From the NCBI GenBank assembly GCA_000504425.1, contig KI632513.1, forward strand, positions 1,295,491 through 1,359,490: 64,000 bases of DNA, read 5' to 3'. Shown here piece after piece: positions 43,731-53,600 of the stretch. The DNA comes from Rhodopseudomonas palustris JSC-3b. Its GTDB lineage: Bacteria > Pseudomonadota > Alphaproteobacteria > Rhizobiales > Xanthobacteraceae. The position numbers and the translations under genes are program-made. The notes under the pieces are model-generated. The model worked only from the letters and a program-made list of their open reading frames with translations. It did no database searches and had not been told where the DNA came from. Every line of letters starts with the position of its first letter. Positions within the stretch are counted from its first letter, which is position 1.

Positions 43731-44768
43731 ATGACCATCACCCGCGATATTGTTGAAGCTATCGGCAACACGCCGCTGATCAAGCTCAAGCAGGCCTCGC
43801 AACTCACGGGTTGCACCATTCTCGGCAAAGCGGAATTCATGAATCCCGGGCAGTCGGTCAAGGACCGCGCGGCGCTGTACATCATCAAGGACGCGATCGC
43901 GCGCGGCACGCTGCGCCCGGGCGGCGTGGTGGTGGAAGGCACCGCGGGCAATACCGGCATCGGGCTGGCGCTGGTCGCCAACGCGCTCGGCTTCCGCACC
44001 GTGATCGTAATCCCGCAGACGCAGAGCCAGGAAAAGAAGGACATGCTGCGGCTATGCGGCGCCGAGCTGATCGAAGTGCCGGCGGTGCCGTTCGCCAACC
44101 CCAACAACTACGTCAAGCTGGCCGGCCGGCTGGCCGCGCAGCTCGCAGCCAGCGAGCCAAGCGGCGCAATCTTCGCCAATCAGTTCGACAATGTCGCCAA
44201 TCGCAATGCCCATATCGAAACCACCGCGCCGGAAATCTGGCGGCAGACCGATGGCAAAATCGACGGCTTCGTGTCCGCGGTCGGCACCGGCGGCACGCTC
44301 GCCGGCGTTTCGATCGGGCTAAAAGCGCTCAATCCGAATATTCAGGTCGCGATCGCCGATCCGCCCGGTTCGGCGCTCTATCACTATTATGCCCACGGCG
44401 CGCTGAAGGCCGAAGGCTCCTCGATCACCGAAGGCATCGGCCAGGGCCGCATCACCGCCAATCTCGACGGCGCAGTGATCGACCGCGCCTACCAGATCCC
44501 CGACGAGGAGTCGGTGCCGCTGATCTATGATCTCTTGCAGCACGAGGGGCTGTGCCTTGGCGGCTCGTCCGGCGTCAATGTCGCCGGCGCGATCCGTTTG
44601 GCACGCGAGCTCGGCCCCGGCCACACCATCGTGACCATGCTATGCGACTATGGCAGCCGCTATCAATCAAAGCTGTTCAATCCGGATTTCATGCGCGGCA
44701 AGAATCTGCCGGTGCCCGAATGGCTGGAGAAGCGCAGCAATATCGCGGTGCCGTTCGAAGAGATATGA
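43731..44768 (+). CDS. cysK: Cysteine synthase A (O-acetylserine sulfhydrylase)
   Basis: 345 residues. PLP-dependent enzyme joining sulfide with O-acetylserine to form cysteine. K44 in NPGQSVKDRAALYIIKD is the Schiff-base lysine; VEGTAGNTGIGLALVANALG binds the substrate and VSAVGTGGTLAGVSIG binds the PLP phosphate. The C-terminus (KNLPVPEWLEKRSNIAVPFE) extends past the core. The ATG at 43731 is where conservation begins. It starts 83 bp after cfa. A palindromic repeat, split by the IS element, follows its stop. Confidence 0.94.
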   Translation: MTITRDIVEAIGNTPLIKLKQASQLTGCTILGKAEFMNPGQSVKDRAALYIIKDAIARGTLRPGGVVVEGTAGNTGIGLALVANALGFRTVIVIPQTQSQEKKDMLRLCGAELIEVPAVPFANPNNYVKLAGRLAAQLAASEPSGAIFANQFDNVANRNAHIETTAPEIWRQTDGKIDGFVSAVGTGGTLAGVSIGLKALNPNIQVAIADPPGSALYHYYAHGALKAEGSSITEGIGQGRITANLDGAVIDRAYQIPDEESVPLIYDLLQHEGLCLGGSSGVNVAGAIRLARELGPGHTIVTMLCDYGSRYQSKLFNPDFMRGKNLPVPEWLEKRSNIAVPFEEI

Positions 44769-44864
44769 TACCATCGGGTCGTATCAATGACCGTCATACC
44801 CGCGCTTGTATCCACGTCTTAAACTCGCTGCGAGATCAAAGACGTGGATGGCCGGGACGAGCCC

Positions 44865-46127
44865 ACTGCTGTCCGGTTCGGCCTCAACATAGACTGAAGC
44901 TCAACTGTCGCTGATCTTCGATTGTCGGCGGCGGTTCGAGCAAGGCGTCGATCGAGCGTCTGTGCATGAGGTTGGTACGGACAAGGCGAGTGAAGGCGAG
45001 CAGGCTGTCGACAGCGCTCTGTGTCGCGTAAGCGAGGCGCAGCAGCAGGAAAGCGATCAGGGCCACGGCGATTTGGATGCGCACGGCGTTTTCGGATGTG
45101 CCGAGGAAGTGTTTGATCTTCAATGTCTGTTTGATCCAGCGGAAGAACAGCTCGACCTGCCAGCGGCGTTTGTAGAGGGCTGCGATCTCGGCGGCAGGCG
45201 CATCGATGTCGTTGCTGATGATGCGCAGGATCTTGCCGCTGTCGATCCGCACGCGGATCTCGCGGACCGGCTCTTGAAACGGATTGCGGCGGCTTGCCGC
45301 GAGGCGAGCGGGCAGATGGCCGATGCGGTCGGAGAGGATTGCGGCGTCCTCAACCGGGTTGGTCTTCACGACGCTCAGCTTTGTGTTGGACTTGAGCCGC
45401 GTGACGATACGACACCCCTTGGCGTCGAGTTCGGCCCACCAAGCGTAATTGTAGTAGCCCAGATCGAACACGTAGGTTGCGCCGGCAGCGATCGGCAGCG
45501 TCTTGGCGACAGTGATGTCGTTCACTCGGGCCGGCGTCACGACGGCATCGACGGGGTGCTCGCCGTCGGCATCGTAGACGATGTGCAGCTTGGCGCCGCA
45601 AACGCCGTCGGAAAACCGCGCCCAATCAGCGCTGAGATGGCTCAGTCGCAGCCCGGTCGAATCCACCAGATGCACCGCTTCGCCGACCTTGCGCCGCAGC
45701 CCGCGTCCAGCCCGCTGGACCAGGTCAGAAAACAAGCTGGCGAACACTGCATTCGGCCGCCTCGCATTGGCGTCCGCCAACGTCGAGCGCGACGCGGCAC
45801 GGGCGCCGAGATGGTAAAGCCGGTTGGCATGGCTAGCGAGGCCGCCTTCGATCTCGCGTAGGCTCTGCGCTCCGGACAATTGGCCGTACAGCAGCGCGAT
45901 GAACTGATCATGCGTGGACAACCGACGCACCCGTGCATCGGCGCCGTGCTCGGTCACCAACCGGTCAAACACATGCCACGGCACGTGCTTTAACACCGAA
46001 TGAAATACGCTATTGTGATGCCGCATGGCGTGGTCTTCTCCCGTGTCCAGAAACGCTGCTAGACGTTCGGGACGCAGAAGAATCAACGCCATGCGCTTTG
46101 TCTACAAATACTCAACCGGACAGCCGT
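44865..46127 (-). mobile_element. Complete IS4-family insertion sequence, 1263 bp
   Basis: Ends read inward ACTGCTGTCCGGTT (left) and ACGGCTGTCCGGTT (right complement), 13 of 14 bases identical. It is flanked by an 11-bp direct repeat GGGACGAGCCC at 44854-44864 and 46128-46138, the target duplication. Contains one full-length DDE transposase gene. The perfect target repeat suggests a fairly recent insertion. Confidence 0.92.
44884..46026 (-). CDS. IS4-family DDE transposase
   Basis: 380 residues from MRHHNSVFHSVLKHVPWHVF (ATG at 46026). The N-terminal DNA-binding part has HDQFIALLYGQLSGAQSLRE. The DDE triad is placed at D in AVHLVDSTGLRLS, D in YVFDLGYYNYAWWAEL and E in YKRRWQVELFFRWIKQTLKI, the last being the IS4 Y-R-E-K-like region. 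The frame is intact, so the enzyme is potentially active. It runs leftward and nearly fills the IS. Confidence 0.93.
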   Translation of the reverse strand: MRHHNSVFHSVLKHVPWHVFDRLVTEHGADARVRRLSTHDQFIALLYGQLSGAQSLREIEGGLASHANRLYHLGARAASRSTLADANARRPNAVFASLFSDLVQRAGRGLRRKVGEAVHLVDSTGLRLSHLSADWARFSDGVCGAKLHIVYDADGEHPVDAVVTPARVNDITVAKTLPIAAGATYVFDLGYYNYAWWAELDAKGCRIVTRLKSNTKLSVVKTNPVEDAAILSDRIGHLPARLAASRRNPFQEPVREIRVRIDSGKILRIISNDIDAPAAEIAALYKRRWQVELFFRWIKQTLKIKHFLGTSENAVRIQIAVALIAFLLLRLAYATQSAVDSLLAFTRLVRTNLMHRRSIDALLEPPPTIEDQRQLSFSLC

Positions 46128-46269
46128 GGGACGAGCCCGGCCATGACGTGCGGATCGATTGGTATCAATCGCCGTTCGTATGAGCAGGCAAGCCGTGGCG
46201 GTGCGCGATCACGAACACAAGCCTTTGCGCGCGTCGTCGCCGATGCTCAATTACCAACGCGCATGATTG

Positions 46270-47364
46270 TCAGGTCTTGATGTCGAGCGTCGGCGCTGCG
46301 GCCGCGACGCTCCCAAGACTGATCGAGACATCGACGCTGCCGTTACCTGGCTCTAACTGCATGACATCGGCAAGCTCCCGAACGGCATGGTCGAGGCTCA
46401 CTCCGGCTTGAACCGCGGCATGTGCGTCGGGATCGGAGGGCTGCTTGGCTCGCAGCTTGCGGACTGCCTCTTCGATGATCTGTTTGACCTCGCGGGCGGC
46501 GTCCTTGAACTTCTCCAGCACCTGCTGCTCGCCGCGATCACGGTTCGCCTTTGCAGCAGCGTTATTCGCGGCATCTTGATAGGCCTGGATGGTTTGCTGG
46601 CGCACCGCTTCCGGATCGGCCGGCTGCGCCGCAGGCTGAGACAACGCGGATTGCGCGGCCAGATCACGGCCGGCAGCGGAGCCATCGCCGCGCTCGCCGG
46701 ATCGCTCCGGCGACGTTGCCTTGACCACGACCGCCTCGGCCACCGCGGCTTTCGGAATCTCCCCAAAAGCAGCTGCGCCGGTTTCCGCTGGCGTGTCCGT
46801 TTGCGGTGGAGTCGAATCCATCGCAGCGGTGGCAGCCGCGGCGGGAGCGCCGCCGTCTGCTTCCGATTTCAGCGCGGCGCTATATTCTCGGGCGGCGGCT
46901 TTGATCTCTTGGGCGATCGCCTTGGCCTGTTTGGCGATCGTGGCCGGGTCGCCGCCGAGCATCCGCAACATCTGAAGCATCTTGCGAGCCCGGTCCAGCT
47001 TCTGTTCGGCGGCACCTTTGCTATTGGCGACCAAGCTGCTTCTCGCCTGATCGAGCGTCGTCAGCGCCTCGCTGGTTTTCTGCAGTTGCTCCGTCAGCGT
47101 GTTGGCCAGATCATCGGACAAGGACGGTCGCAGCGCATTCAAGGAGGCGTGCAGCAGCGACAGGTTGGTGTGCGGCGACAACGTCACCGACCAGGCCGGA
47201 CCGCGGCCGGTGTCGCTCGGGTTTGCAGCACTTGTCGGAGTAACGCTTGTCGGAGTAGCGGCCCGCTTGGCGGCACGGCCGGCCTGCGTTCCGGTGTCGG
47301 TCGCGAGCGCACCGGCATCCGAGGGATGAGCCGCAACCGAATTAGCCGCAATAATTGCGCCCAC
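46270..47364 (-). CDS. Alanine-rich helical protein of unknown function
   Basis: 364 residues from a GTG at 47364 with AAGGA about eight bases upstream. The middle has a long helical, coiled-coil-like stretch (LNALRPSLSDDLANTLTEQL through KKMLQMLRML-type sequence, about 80-170). Then comes an Ala/Pro/Thr-rich linker, another helical region (EKFKDAAREVKQIIEEAVRK) and a C-terminal hydrophobic-polar end SISLGSVAAAAPTLDIKT. No signal peptide and no family recognised. It might be a secreted or structural coiled-coil protein, but the sequence shows only its architecture. Confidence 0.7.
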   Translation of the reverse strand: MGAIIAANSVAAHPSDAGALATDTGTQAGRAAKRAATPTSVTPTSAANPSDTGRGPAWSVTLSPHTNLSLLHASLNALRPSLSDDLANTLTEQLQKTSEALTTLDQARSSLVANSKGAAEQKLDRARKMLQMLRMLGGDPATIAKQAKAIAQEIKAAAREYSAALKSEADGGAPAAAATAAMDSTPPQTDTPAETGAAAFGEIPKAAVAEAVVVKATSPERSGERGDGSAAGRDLAAQSALSQPAAQPADPEAVRQQTIQAYQDAANNAAAKANRDRGEQQVLEKFKDAAREVKQIIEEAVRKLRAKQPSDPDAHAAVQAGVSLDHAVRELADVMQLEPGNGSVDVSISLGSVAAAAPTLDIKT

Positions 47365-47548
47365 GGTTCACGTCCTTTGCTTGCATCTGCGCGAAACGAA
47401 GCCTTCGTTCTAACGGCGCCAGCTTACAGCAATCTCCTGACAGATCAGCATCGACCCCATGGATGAATCGATCGTTAACATGGCGAACTACCAATCGCGG
47501 GAAAGCGCGATCATCGCCGCGAAACAGGGGCAAGCGGTTGCAGGGCGA

Positions 47549-48307
47549 TTACCGCAAAATCTGGCTCAAGAACAGCTTGGTGCGCGCGTGCTGCGGATTG
47601 GCGAAAAATTCCTGCGGCTCGTTGGCCTCGATCACCTGGCCAGCATCCATGAACACCACGCGGTTGGCGACCTGGCGCGCGAAACCCATTTCGTGGGTCA
47701 CCACCAGCATGGTCATGCCCTCCTGCGCGAGATCGACCATGGTGTCGAGCACCTCCTTGACCATTTCGGGGTCAAGCGCCGAGGTCGGCTCATCGAACAG
47801 CATCACTTTCGGATTCATCGATAGCGCGCGCGCGATCGCGACGCGCTGCTGCTGACCGCCGGAAATCTGCCCGGGATATTTGTTGGCCTTGTCGGGAATC
47901 CGCACCCGCTCCAAAAACTTCATCGCGGTTGCTTCGGCATCCTTCTTGGGGATGTTGCGCACCCAGATCGGCGCCAGCGTGCAGTTCTCCAGCACGGTGA
48001 GATGCGGAAACAGATTGAAGCTCTGGAACACCATGCCGACTTCGCGGCGGATGTCATCGACATGGCGCAGATTGGGGCCAAGCTCGATGCCATCGACCGT
48101 GATGCTGCCTTCCTGAAATTCCTCGAGCGCGTTGACACAGCGGATCAAGGTCGATTTGCCGGAGCCGGACGGCCCGCAGATCACGATCCGTTCGCCGCGC
48201 GCGACATCAAGGCTGATGTCGCGCAGCACATGGAAATCGCCGTACCATTTGTTGAGCCCGGCGATGCTGACGATCGGTTGCGCTGCCATCTTGTGATTTT
48301 CACTCAT
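47549..48307 (-). CDS. aapP: General L-amino acid ABC transporter ATP-binding protein
   Basis: 252 residues, full-length ABC ATPase. Walker [10 protein letters not shown] (45-53), Q-loop in [15 protein letters not shown], signature [15 protein letters not shown] (148-162), Walker [17 protein letters not shown] and H-loop [12 protein letters not shown]. It powers import of a broad range of L-amino acids through AapQ and AapM. The start overlaps the aapM stop by one base. Last gene of aapJQMP. Confidence 0.95.
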   Translation of the reverse strand: MSENHKMAAQPIVSIAGLNKWYGDFHVLRDISLDVARGERIVICGPSGSGKSTLIRCVNALEEFQEGSITVDGIELGPNLRHVDDIRREVGMVFQSFNLFPHLTVLENCTLAPIWVRNIPKKDAEATAMKFLERVRIPDKANKYPGQISGGQQQRVAIARALSMNPKVMLFDEPTSALDPEMVKEVLDTMVDLAQEGMTMLVVTHEMGFARQVANRVVFMDAGQVIEANEPQEFFANPQHARTKLFLSQILR

Positions 48308-49809
48308 TAGTGACGCCGATGCGCATTCAGCCGATGTTCGACCGAGAGCGAGTAGCGCGACATTCCGAAGCAGAACACGAAGTAGATGAACCCCGTGAAG
48401 GCAAAGCCGGTGAACAGCGTGGTCGGCGTCGACCAGTTCGGATCGGCGAGCGACGCCCGCAGCTGGCCGAGCAGATCGAACAGCGCCACGATCGACACCA
48501 GCGAGGTGTCCTTGAACAGCGCGATGAAAGAGTTCACCAAGCCTGGGATGACGTGGCGCAGCGCCTGCGGCAGCACGATCAGGCCATTGGTCTTCCAATA
48601 AGACAGGCCGAGCGCACTGGCGGCTTCGACCTGGCCGCGCGGGATCGCCTGCAACCCACCCCTTATCACCTCGGCATTGTAAGCGCCGGCAAACAGCGCG
48701 ATGCCGATCAGCACCCGCACCAGGCCGTCCACGGTGAAATTGCCCGGCAGGAACAGCGGCAGCATATAGGTGGCGAAGAACAGCACGGTGATCAGCGGCA
48801 CGCCGCGCCAGAACTCGATGAACGCCACTGAAAAAATCCGGATCAGCGGGATCGCCGAGCGTCGCCCCAGCGCCAGCGCAATGCCGATCGGCAGCGAGGC
48901 GACGATGCCGGTCACCGACACCACCAACGTCACCAATAGCCCGCCCCACAGCCTGGTATCGACCACCGGCAGGCCGCCGCGATCGAGCCGCAGCGCCAGC
49001 ATCACCAGCGCCATCGCGGCAAACACCGCCACGCTGCGCAGCAAAGCCGCCCAGCCGTTGCGGAACCCGCCCGCCAGCAAGAACAGCAGCACCGAGGTGA
49101 TCGCCGCGGTACCGGCGAGATCGATCCACAGCGCGGATGCCGAACTCTGGATCTGGTCGCGCAGCCAGGTCAGCGGCGAAATCGCCATCGTCAAGGCCGA
49201 GCCGAACGCGGCAATCGCATGGCCGAGCGGCGCAGCAAACGAAGCACTGGCGCCGAGTTTCTGCCCGGCGCCGACGAAGGAGCCGGCCAGCGCCTCGAAG
49301 GCATCGGCGCTCCAGCTCAGCGCGAAGCCGCGCAGCCCGCCGCCATGCAGCAGGAAATAAGCGAGCACCGGAAATGCGATGAAGAACACAGCGGCATTGG
49401 CGGCCTTGGCCGGCGCGCGCGGGATTAATAGCGGCAGCATCAGCAAGGCGCCGAGCGCGAATGTCAGATTGACGCGCCAGCGTTCCGGCTCGGGATAGAA
49501 GCCATAGACAAACTGCGCGAATTTCGCCTGCACGAATGGCCAGCACGCGCCGACCGCCTGCCCGGCTCCCGGCGCCAAACAGTCGGTGCGGCTTTCGCCC
49601 TGCCACACCGCATCGATCAGCAGAAATTTGATGCTCGGCACCAGCGTGTAATAGAGCAGCAACACGCTGAGAATGGTCAGCAGAATATTGGTCGGCGAGT
49701 TGAACAGCCGGCTATGAAACAGGCTGACAATGCCGCTGTCGCGCACCGGCGCCGGGCGCGGCGGCACCAATTGTTCGCTGACGAAGGCAGTGCTTGGGCG
49801 CTCGCTCAT
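48307..49809 (-). CDS. aapM: General L-amino acid ABC transporter permease, with an extra internal segment
   Basis: 500 residues from [20 protein letters not shown]. Inner-membrane permease; the C-terminal half has the transporter domain ([20 protein letters not shown]) and the EAA loop ([20 protein letters not shown] then [20 protein letters not shown]). Residues about 164-273 are a hydrophobic block without an obvious counterpart in the Rhizobium protein, which I recall as roughly 380-400 residues. Its start overlaps the aapQ stop. Confidence 0.93.
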   Translation of the reverse strand: MSERPSTAFVSEQLVPPRPAPVRDSGIVSLFHSRLFNSPTNILLTILSVLLLYYTLVPSIKFLLIDAVWQGESRTDCLAPGAGQAVGACWPFVQAKFAQFVYGFYPEPERWRVNLTFALGALLMLPLLIPRAPAKAANAAVFFIAFPVLAYFLLHGGGLRGFALSWSADAFEALAGSFVGAGQKLGASASFAAPLGHAIAAFGSALTMAISPLTWLRDQIQSSASALWIDLAGTAAITSVLLFLLAGGFRNGWAALLRSVAVFAAMALVMLALRLDRGGLPVVDTRLWGGLLVTLVVSVTGIVASLPIGIALALGRRSAIPLIRIFSVAFIEFWRGVPLITVLFFATYMLPLFLPGNFTVDGLVRVLIGIALFAGAYNAEVIRGGLQAIPRGQVEAASALGLSYWKTNGLIVLPQALRHVIPGLVNSFIALFKDTSLVSIVALFDLLGQLRASLADPNWSTPTTLFTGFAFTGFIYFVFCFGMSRYSLSVEHRLNAHRRH

Positions 49810-51011
49810 GTGCCCATACTCCGTCCGAGACGCCACGCATAAAAACTCATCAGCGCGCTGGTGATCAGCGACAGCAGCAGATAAACGCCCATGGTGATGG
49901 CGATGATCTCGATCGCCTGCCCGGTCTGGCTGAGCGTGGTACCGGCAAACACCGAGAACAGGTCGGGATAGCCGATCGCCACCGCCAGCGACGAGTTTTT
50001 GGTGAGGTTGAGATACTGATTGGTCAAGGGCGGCAGGATCACCCGCAGCGCCTGCGGAATTACGATCAGCCGCAGCGTGGTGCCGTGCGACAGGCCAAGC
50101 GACGCGCCCGCCTCCATCTGACCTTTCGGCACCGACTGGATGCCGGCTCTGACGATCTCGGCGATGAACGCCGCGGTATAGGTGGAAAGCGCCAGCGTCA
50201 GCGCCACGAATTCCGGCGGCAGGCGCGCGCCGCCGGCGAAATTGAAGCCCTTCAGTTCGGGAATCTCAAAGCTGACCGGACGGCCGAAGATCGCCATCGC
50301 CAGCGTCGGCAGTACGATCAGCGTGGCGAGCACCACCGGCCAGACCCGCAGCCGGCGCCCGGTGCGATAGAGCCGCCGGCGCGCATAGATCGGCAGCAGG
50401 ATCGCGACCGCGGCTGCAATCGCCAGCGCCAGCAGGAACGCGCCAAGGCCGGCCTCGCCGATCGGCCGCGGCACCACGATGCCGCGAATGGACAGAAAGA
50501 ACGTGTCGAACAGCGACACGCTCTGCCGCGGGTTCGGCAAGGTGCCGAGCACCGCCAGATACCAGAACAGGATCTGGAACAGCAGCGGCAGGTTGCGCAC
50601 CACCTCGACATAGGCGCCACCGATGCGCGCGATCAGCCAGTTCGGCGACAGCCGGCACAGCGCGATCACGAAGCCCAAAATGGTGGCGAACACGATGCCG
50701 ACCACCGACACCGCGAGCGTATTGACCAGGCCGACCAGGAAAACGCGGGTGTAGCTATCGGCCTCGCTATAGGGGATCAGCGCCTGGCTGACCCCGAAGC
50801 CCGCGGTGTGCGACATGAAGGTGAAGCCCGAGGCAATCCGCTGATTGGCGAGATTGCCGCGGGCGTTATCGACGATCTCGTAGCCGACCCAGATCAGCGC
50901 CACGAGGAACAGCAGCTGCAGCAGCAGCCCGCCCCATCCAGAGCGGCCGCCGAGCATCCGGCGTAGCCGGATGCCCCATTGCGCCGGCGGTCGACGGGGC
51001 GCGATCGACAT
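49806..51011 (-). CDS. aapQ: General L-amino acid ABC transporter permease
   Basis: 401 residues starting MSIAPRRPPAQWGIRLRRML. Multi-spanning inner-membrane protein that pairs with AapM. The EAA-type coupling loop is AAFIAEIVRAGIQSVPKGQM then EAGASLGLSHGTTLRLIVIP. VVRNLPLLFQILFWYLAVLG is also typical of the polar-amino-acid permease family. It lies 9 bp after aapJ and overlaps aapM by 4 bp, so the operon is compact. Confidence 0.94.
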   Translation of the reverse strand: MSIAPRRPPAQWGIRLRRMLGGRSGWGGLLLQLLFLVALIWVGYEIVDNARGNLANQRIASGFTFMSHTAGFGVSQALIPYSEADSYTRVFLVGLVNTLAVSVVGIVFATILGFVIALCRLSPNWLIARIGGAYVEVVRNLPLLFQILFWYLAVLGTLPNPRQSVSLFDTFFLSIRGIVVPRPIGEAGLGAFLLALAIAAAVAILLPIYARRRLYRTGRRLRVWPVVLATLIVLPTLAMAIFGRPVSFEIPELKGFNFAGGARLPPEFVALTLALSTYTAAFIAEIVRAGIQSVPKGQMEAGASLGLSHGTTLRLIVIPQALRVILPPLTNQYLNLTKNSSLAVAIGYPDLFSVFAGTTLSQTGQAIEIIAITMGVYLLLSLITSALMSFYAWRLGRSMGT

Positions 51012-51020
51012 CTGCGCCTA

Positions 51021-52052
51021 TCAGCGGATCGGCGGAGCGAACTGAATGCCGCCCTTGTTCCAGAGCTGGTTCAAGCCGCGGGCGATGCCAAGCTTGGAAC
51101 CGGCGCCGACATTGCGGTCGAACATTTCGCCGTAATTGCCGACCGCCTTGACGATCCGCACCACCCAATCGTTGCTCAGGCCGAGCTGTTCGCCCAGATT
51201 GCCGTCGGTGCCGAGCACGCGCTTCAATTCCGGCTTGTCGAGCTTGGCTTGGTCCTCGACGTTCTTCTGGGTGATGCCGAGGTCTTCAGCATTGATGGTC
51301 GCGAACAAGGTCCACTTCACGATGTCGAACCACTGATCGTCACCGTGACGTACCAGCGGGCCGAGCGGCTCCTTCGATACCACTTCCGGCAGCACCACAT
51401 GATCAGCCGGCGTCGCGAGCTTCAGCCGCAGCGCATAGAGCTGCGAGACGTCCGAGGTGAACACGTCGCAGCGGCCGGACTCATAGGCCTTGAGGGATTC
51501 GTCGGCGGTGCCGAACGCAATCACCTCGTACTTCATGTTGTTGCCCTTGAAATAATCGGCAACGTTCTGCTCGTTGGTAGTGCCAGTCTGCACGCAGATC
51601 GAGGCGCTGTTCAGTTCGAGCGCCGAATTCACCTTCAGCGACTTCTTCACCATGAAGCCCTGACCGTCATAATAGGTGACGCCGGCGAAATTGACGCCCA
51701 GCGAGGTATCGCGCGACAGCGTCCAGGTGGTGTTGCGCGACAACAGGTCGATCTCGCCCGATTGCAGCGCGGTAAAGCGATCCTTGGCCGACAGCGGTAC
51801 GAATTTCACCTTGGTCGGATCGTTGAAGATCGCCGCCGCCACCGCGCGGCACACATCGACATCGAGGCCGGTCCAGTTGCCCTTGTCATCCGGCGTGGAG
51901 AAGCCCGGCAGTCCCTGGCTGACGCCGCAGGAGATCACCCCTTCTTTCTGCACACGTTCCAGGGTGACGCCCGGCTTGGTGGGCTGTGCCATTGCGGCTT
52001 GCGACAGGCCGGCGGCGACAGCAAAGGTAAATGCAACGATGGCGGGTTTCAT
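51021..52052 (-). CDS. aapJ: General L-amino acid-binding periplasmic protein
   Basis: 343 residues with signal peptide MKPAIVAFTFAVAAGLSQAA and likely cleavage after AMA. Mature start QPTKPGVTLERVQKEGVISC; then GNWTGLDVDVCRAVAAAIFN and LSAKDRFTALQSGEIDLLSR are the ligand-binding pattern of family 3 solute-binding proteins, and DISLGVNFAG-like sequence follows. AAAGG lies upstream of the ATG at 52052. First gene of the aap operon. Confidence 0.95.
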   Translation of the reverse strand: MKPAIVAFTFAVAAGLSQAAMAQPTKPGVTLERVQKEGVISCGVSQGLPGFSTPDDKGNWTGLDVDVCRAVAAAIFNDPTKVKFVPLSAKDRFTALQSGEIDLLSRNTTWTLSRDTSLGVNFAGVTYYDGQGFMVKKSLKVNSALELNSASICVQTGTTNEQNVADYFKGNNMKYEVIAFGTADESLKAYESGRCDVFTSDVSQLYALRLKLATPADHVVLPEVVSKEPLGPLVRHGDDQWFDIVKWTLFATINAEDLGITQKNVEDQAKLDKPELKRVLGTDGNLGEQLGLSNDWVVRIVKAVGNYGEMFDRNVGAGSKLGIARGLNQLWNKGGIQFAPPIR

Positions 52053-52372
52053 AGCTTGGCCTTTCAAGGGACGTCAGGAACGCATTTATCGTGATTCGCG
52101 ATGTCGTGGCGCATCCGAGGCGATCGCCTCGGCGCCGTCCGGCGGCCGATCCGATAGCAGCTCGCTGGCCGGGATTCGATTCGGTCGAAGGTCACAGCCA
52201 GTCGCTTGATGCGCAGCAACACAAATAGGAATGGACCCATCACAGAACGAGTTCAGGCTCCGGGTCAAGGGGTTGACGGCGATCTTCTCCCGGCTGCTAT
52301 TAGATTGCGCACGCGCCCGCGACTTCGACCGCTTCGGCCTTCTCCCACCTGCGACACATTTGGTCAGATCGT
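52053..52372. promoter_or_regulatory. Divergent promoter region of aapJ and metC
   Basis: 320 bp between oppositely directed genes. Short frames occur, but none has support. The aap promoter and metC promoter must both lie here. I do not see convincing sigma-70 or sigma-54 boxes and assign none. Confidence 0.45.
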
Positions 52373-53563
52373 ATGTCCTCATCAGATTCCAGCGGCAGCC
52401 CCGTTACCGTGGAAACCAGCCTGGTCACCTCCGGACGCGACACTTCGGCGCAGAAAGGTTTCGTTAACCCGCCAGTGGTGCGCGGCTCGACCGTGCTCTA
52501 TCCGAGCGCCGAGGATTTGCACGCGCATCGCGGCGAGTACTCCTATGGCCGCCATGGCACCCCGACCACCAAAGCGTTGCAGCAGGCGCTGGCAACGCTC
52601 GAGGGCCCGGCCTGCGCCGGGGTGGCACTCGCCCCCTCCGGCGTCGCGGCGATCTCGACCAGCCTTTTGGCGGTGCTGAAGACCGGCGATCATGTGCTGG
52701 TCTGTGACAATGTCTATCGCCCGACCCGGCTGTTCTGTGACGGCCTGCTGCGCCGGTTCGGGATCGAGACCAGCTATTTCGATCCGCTGATCGGCGCCGG
52801 CATCGAGGCGCTGTTCCGCCCCAATACCCGGGCGGTATTTGTCGAGGCGCCCGGCTCGCAATCACTGGAAATGCCGGACATCCCGGCGATTGCCGAGATC
52901 GCCCATGCGCGCGGCGCGCTGGTGATCGATGACAACACTTGGGCGACGCCGCTTTATCATCGCTCGCTCGAACAAGGCGTCGATATTTCGATCCAGGCCG
53001 CCACCAAATATATCGGCGGCCATTCCGACATCATGTTCGGCACCATCGCCGCCAACAGCAAAGCCTGGCCGCTGGTTGATGATGCAGTGCGCGCGCTCGG
53101 CGTCTGTGTCGGCCCAGACGACACGTTCTTGGCGCTGCGCGGACTGCGCACCTTGGCGGTGCGGCTCGCCCATCATCAGCAATCGGGCCTTGAGATGGCG
53201 CGCTGGCTCGGCGCCCGGCCGGAGGTGCAGCGCGTGCTGCATCCGGCGCTGGAAACCGATCCCGGCCACGCCATCTGGAAGCGCGATTTCAAGGGCGCCA
53301 GCGGTTTGTTCAGCATCGTGCTGCAGCCGGCACCGCAGCGCGCGGTCGATGCGCTGCTGAACGCGCTGCAATTGTTCGGGATGGGTTATTCCTGGGGCGG
53401 CTTTGAAAGCCTGATCATCCCGTTCGACTGCGCGAGCTATCGCACCGCGACTAAGTGGCATCCGGGCGGCCCGGCGCTGCGCCTCAATATCGGCCTGGAA
53501 AACACCGCGGATCTGAAAGCGGATCTGGAGCGCGGCTTCGCGGCCTTTGCCGCCGCGCAATGA
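52373..53563 (+). CDS. metC: Cystathionine beta-lyase
   Basis: 396 residues. PLP enzyme that splits cystathionine to homocysteine, pyruvate and ammonia in methionine synthesis. YGRHGTPTTKALQQALATLE, GDHVLVCDNVYRPTRLFCDG and K212 in IQAATKYIGGHSDIMFGTIA (Schiff-base lysine) identify the Cys/Met-metabolism family, and SLEMPDIPAIAEIAHARGAL then VIDDNTWATPLYHRSLEQGV follow the beta-lyase subtype. Its position next to aapJQMP is conserved in rhizobia. Converges with the LAB_N gene. Confidence 0.93.
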   Translation: MSSSDSSGSPVTVETSLVTSGRDTSAQKGFVNPPVVRGSTVLYPSAEDLHAHRGEYSYGRHGTPTTKALQQALATLEGPACAGVALAPSGVAAISTSLLAVLKTGDHVLVCDNVYRPTRLFCDGLLRRFGIETSYFDPLIGAGIEALFRPNTRAVFVEAPGSQSLEMPDIPAIAEIAHARGALVIDDNTWATPLYHRSLEQGVDISIQAATKYIGGHSDIMFGTIAANSKAWPLVDDAVRALGVCVGPDDTFLALRGLRTLAVRLAHHQQSGLEMARWLGARPEVQRVLHPALETDPGHAIWKRDFKGASGLFSIVLQPAPQRAVDALLNALQLFGMGYSWGGFESLIIPFDCASYRTATKWHPGGPALRLNIGLENTADLKADLERGFAAFAAAQ

Positions 53564-53576
53564 GCCTGTGCGTGAT

Positions 53577-53600
53577 GACCGCGGCGATCAGGCCGCGGTC
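53577..53600. terminator. 9-bp perfect hairpin between convergent genes
   Basis: GACCGCGGC (53577-53585) and GCCGCGGTC (53592-53600) around GATCAG, 14 bp after the metC stop and spanning the last codons and stop of the leftward LAB_N gene. Probably ends transcripts from both sides, although no T-tract is present. Confidence 0.45.

Larger units (their letters stand above)
44792..46148. repeat. REP-type palindromic element split by the IS4 insertion
   Basis: Left part 44792-44864 begins CGTCATACCCGCGC, has the inverted pair TCCACGTCTT / AAGACGTGGA and ends ATGGCCGGGACGAGCCC. The right part resumes at 46128 with GGGACGAGCCCGGCCATGACG. Rejoined, ATGGCCGGG-ACGAG-CCCGGCCAT is a perfect hairpin and the ends CGTCAT / ATGACG are inverted. 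The IS lies in its loop region. Confidence 0.7.

Noticed and set aside
48308-49606. Upstream extension that would fuse 400+ residues to AapP
   Set aside because: The extension is the wrong frame of aapM. AapP is full length from 48307 and aapM is clearly coding in its own frame.
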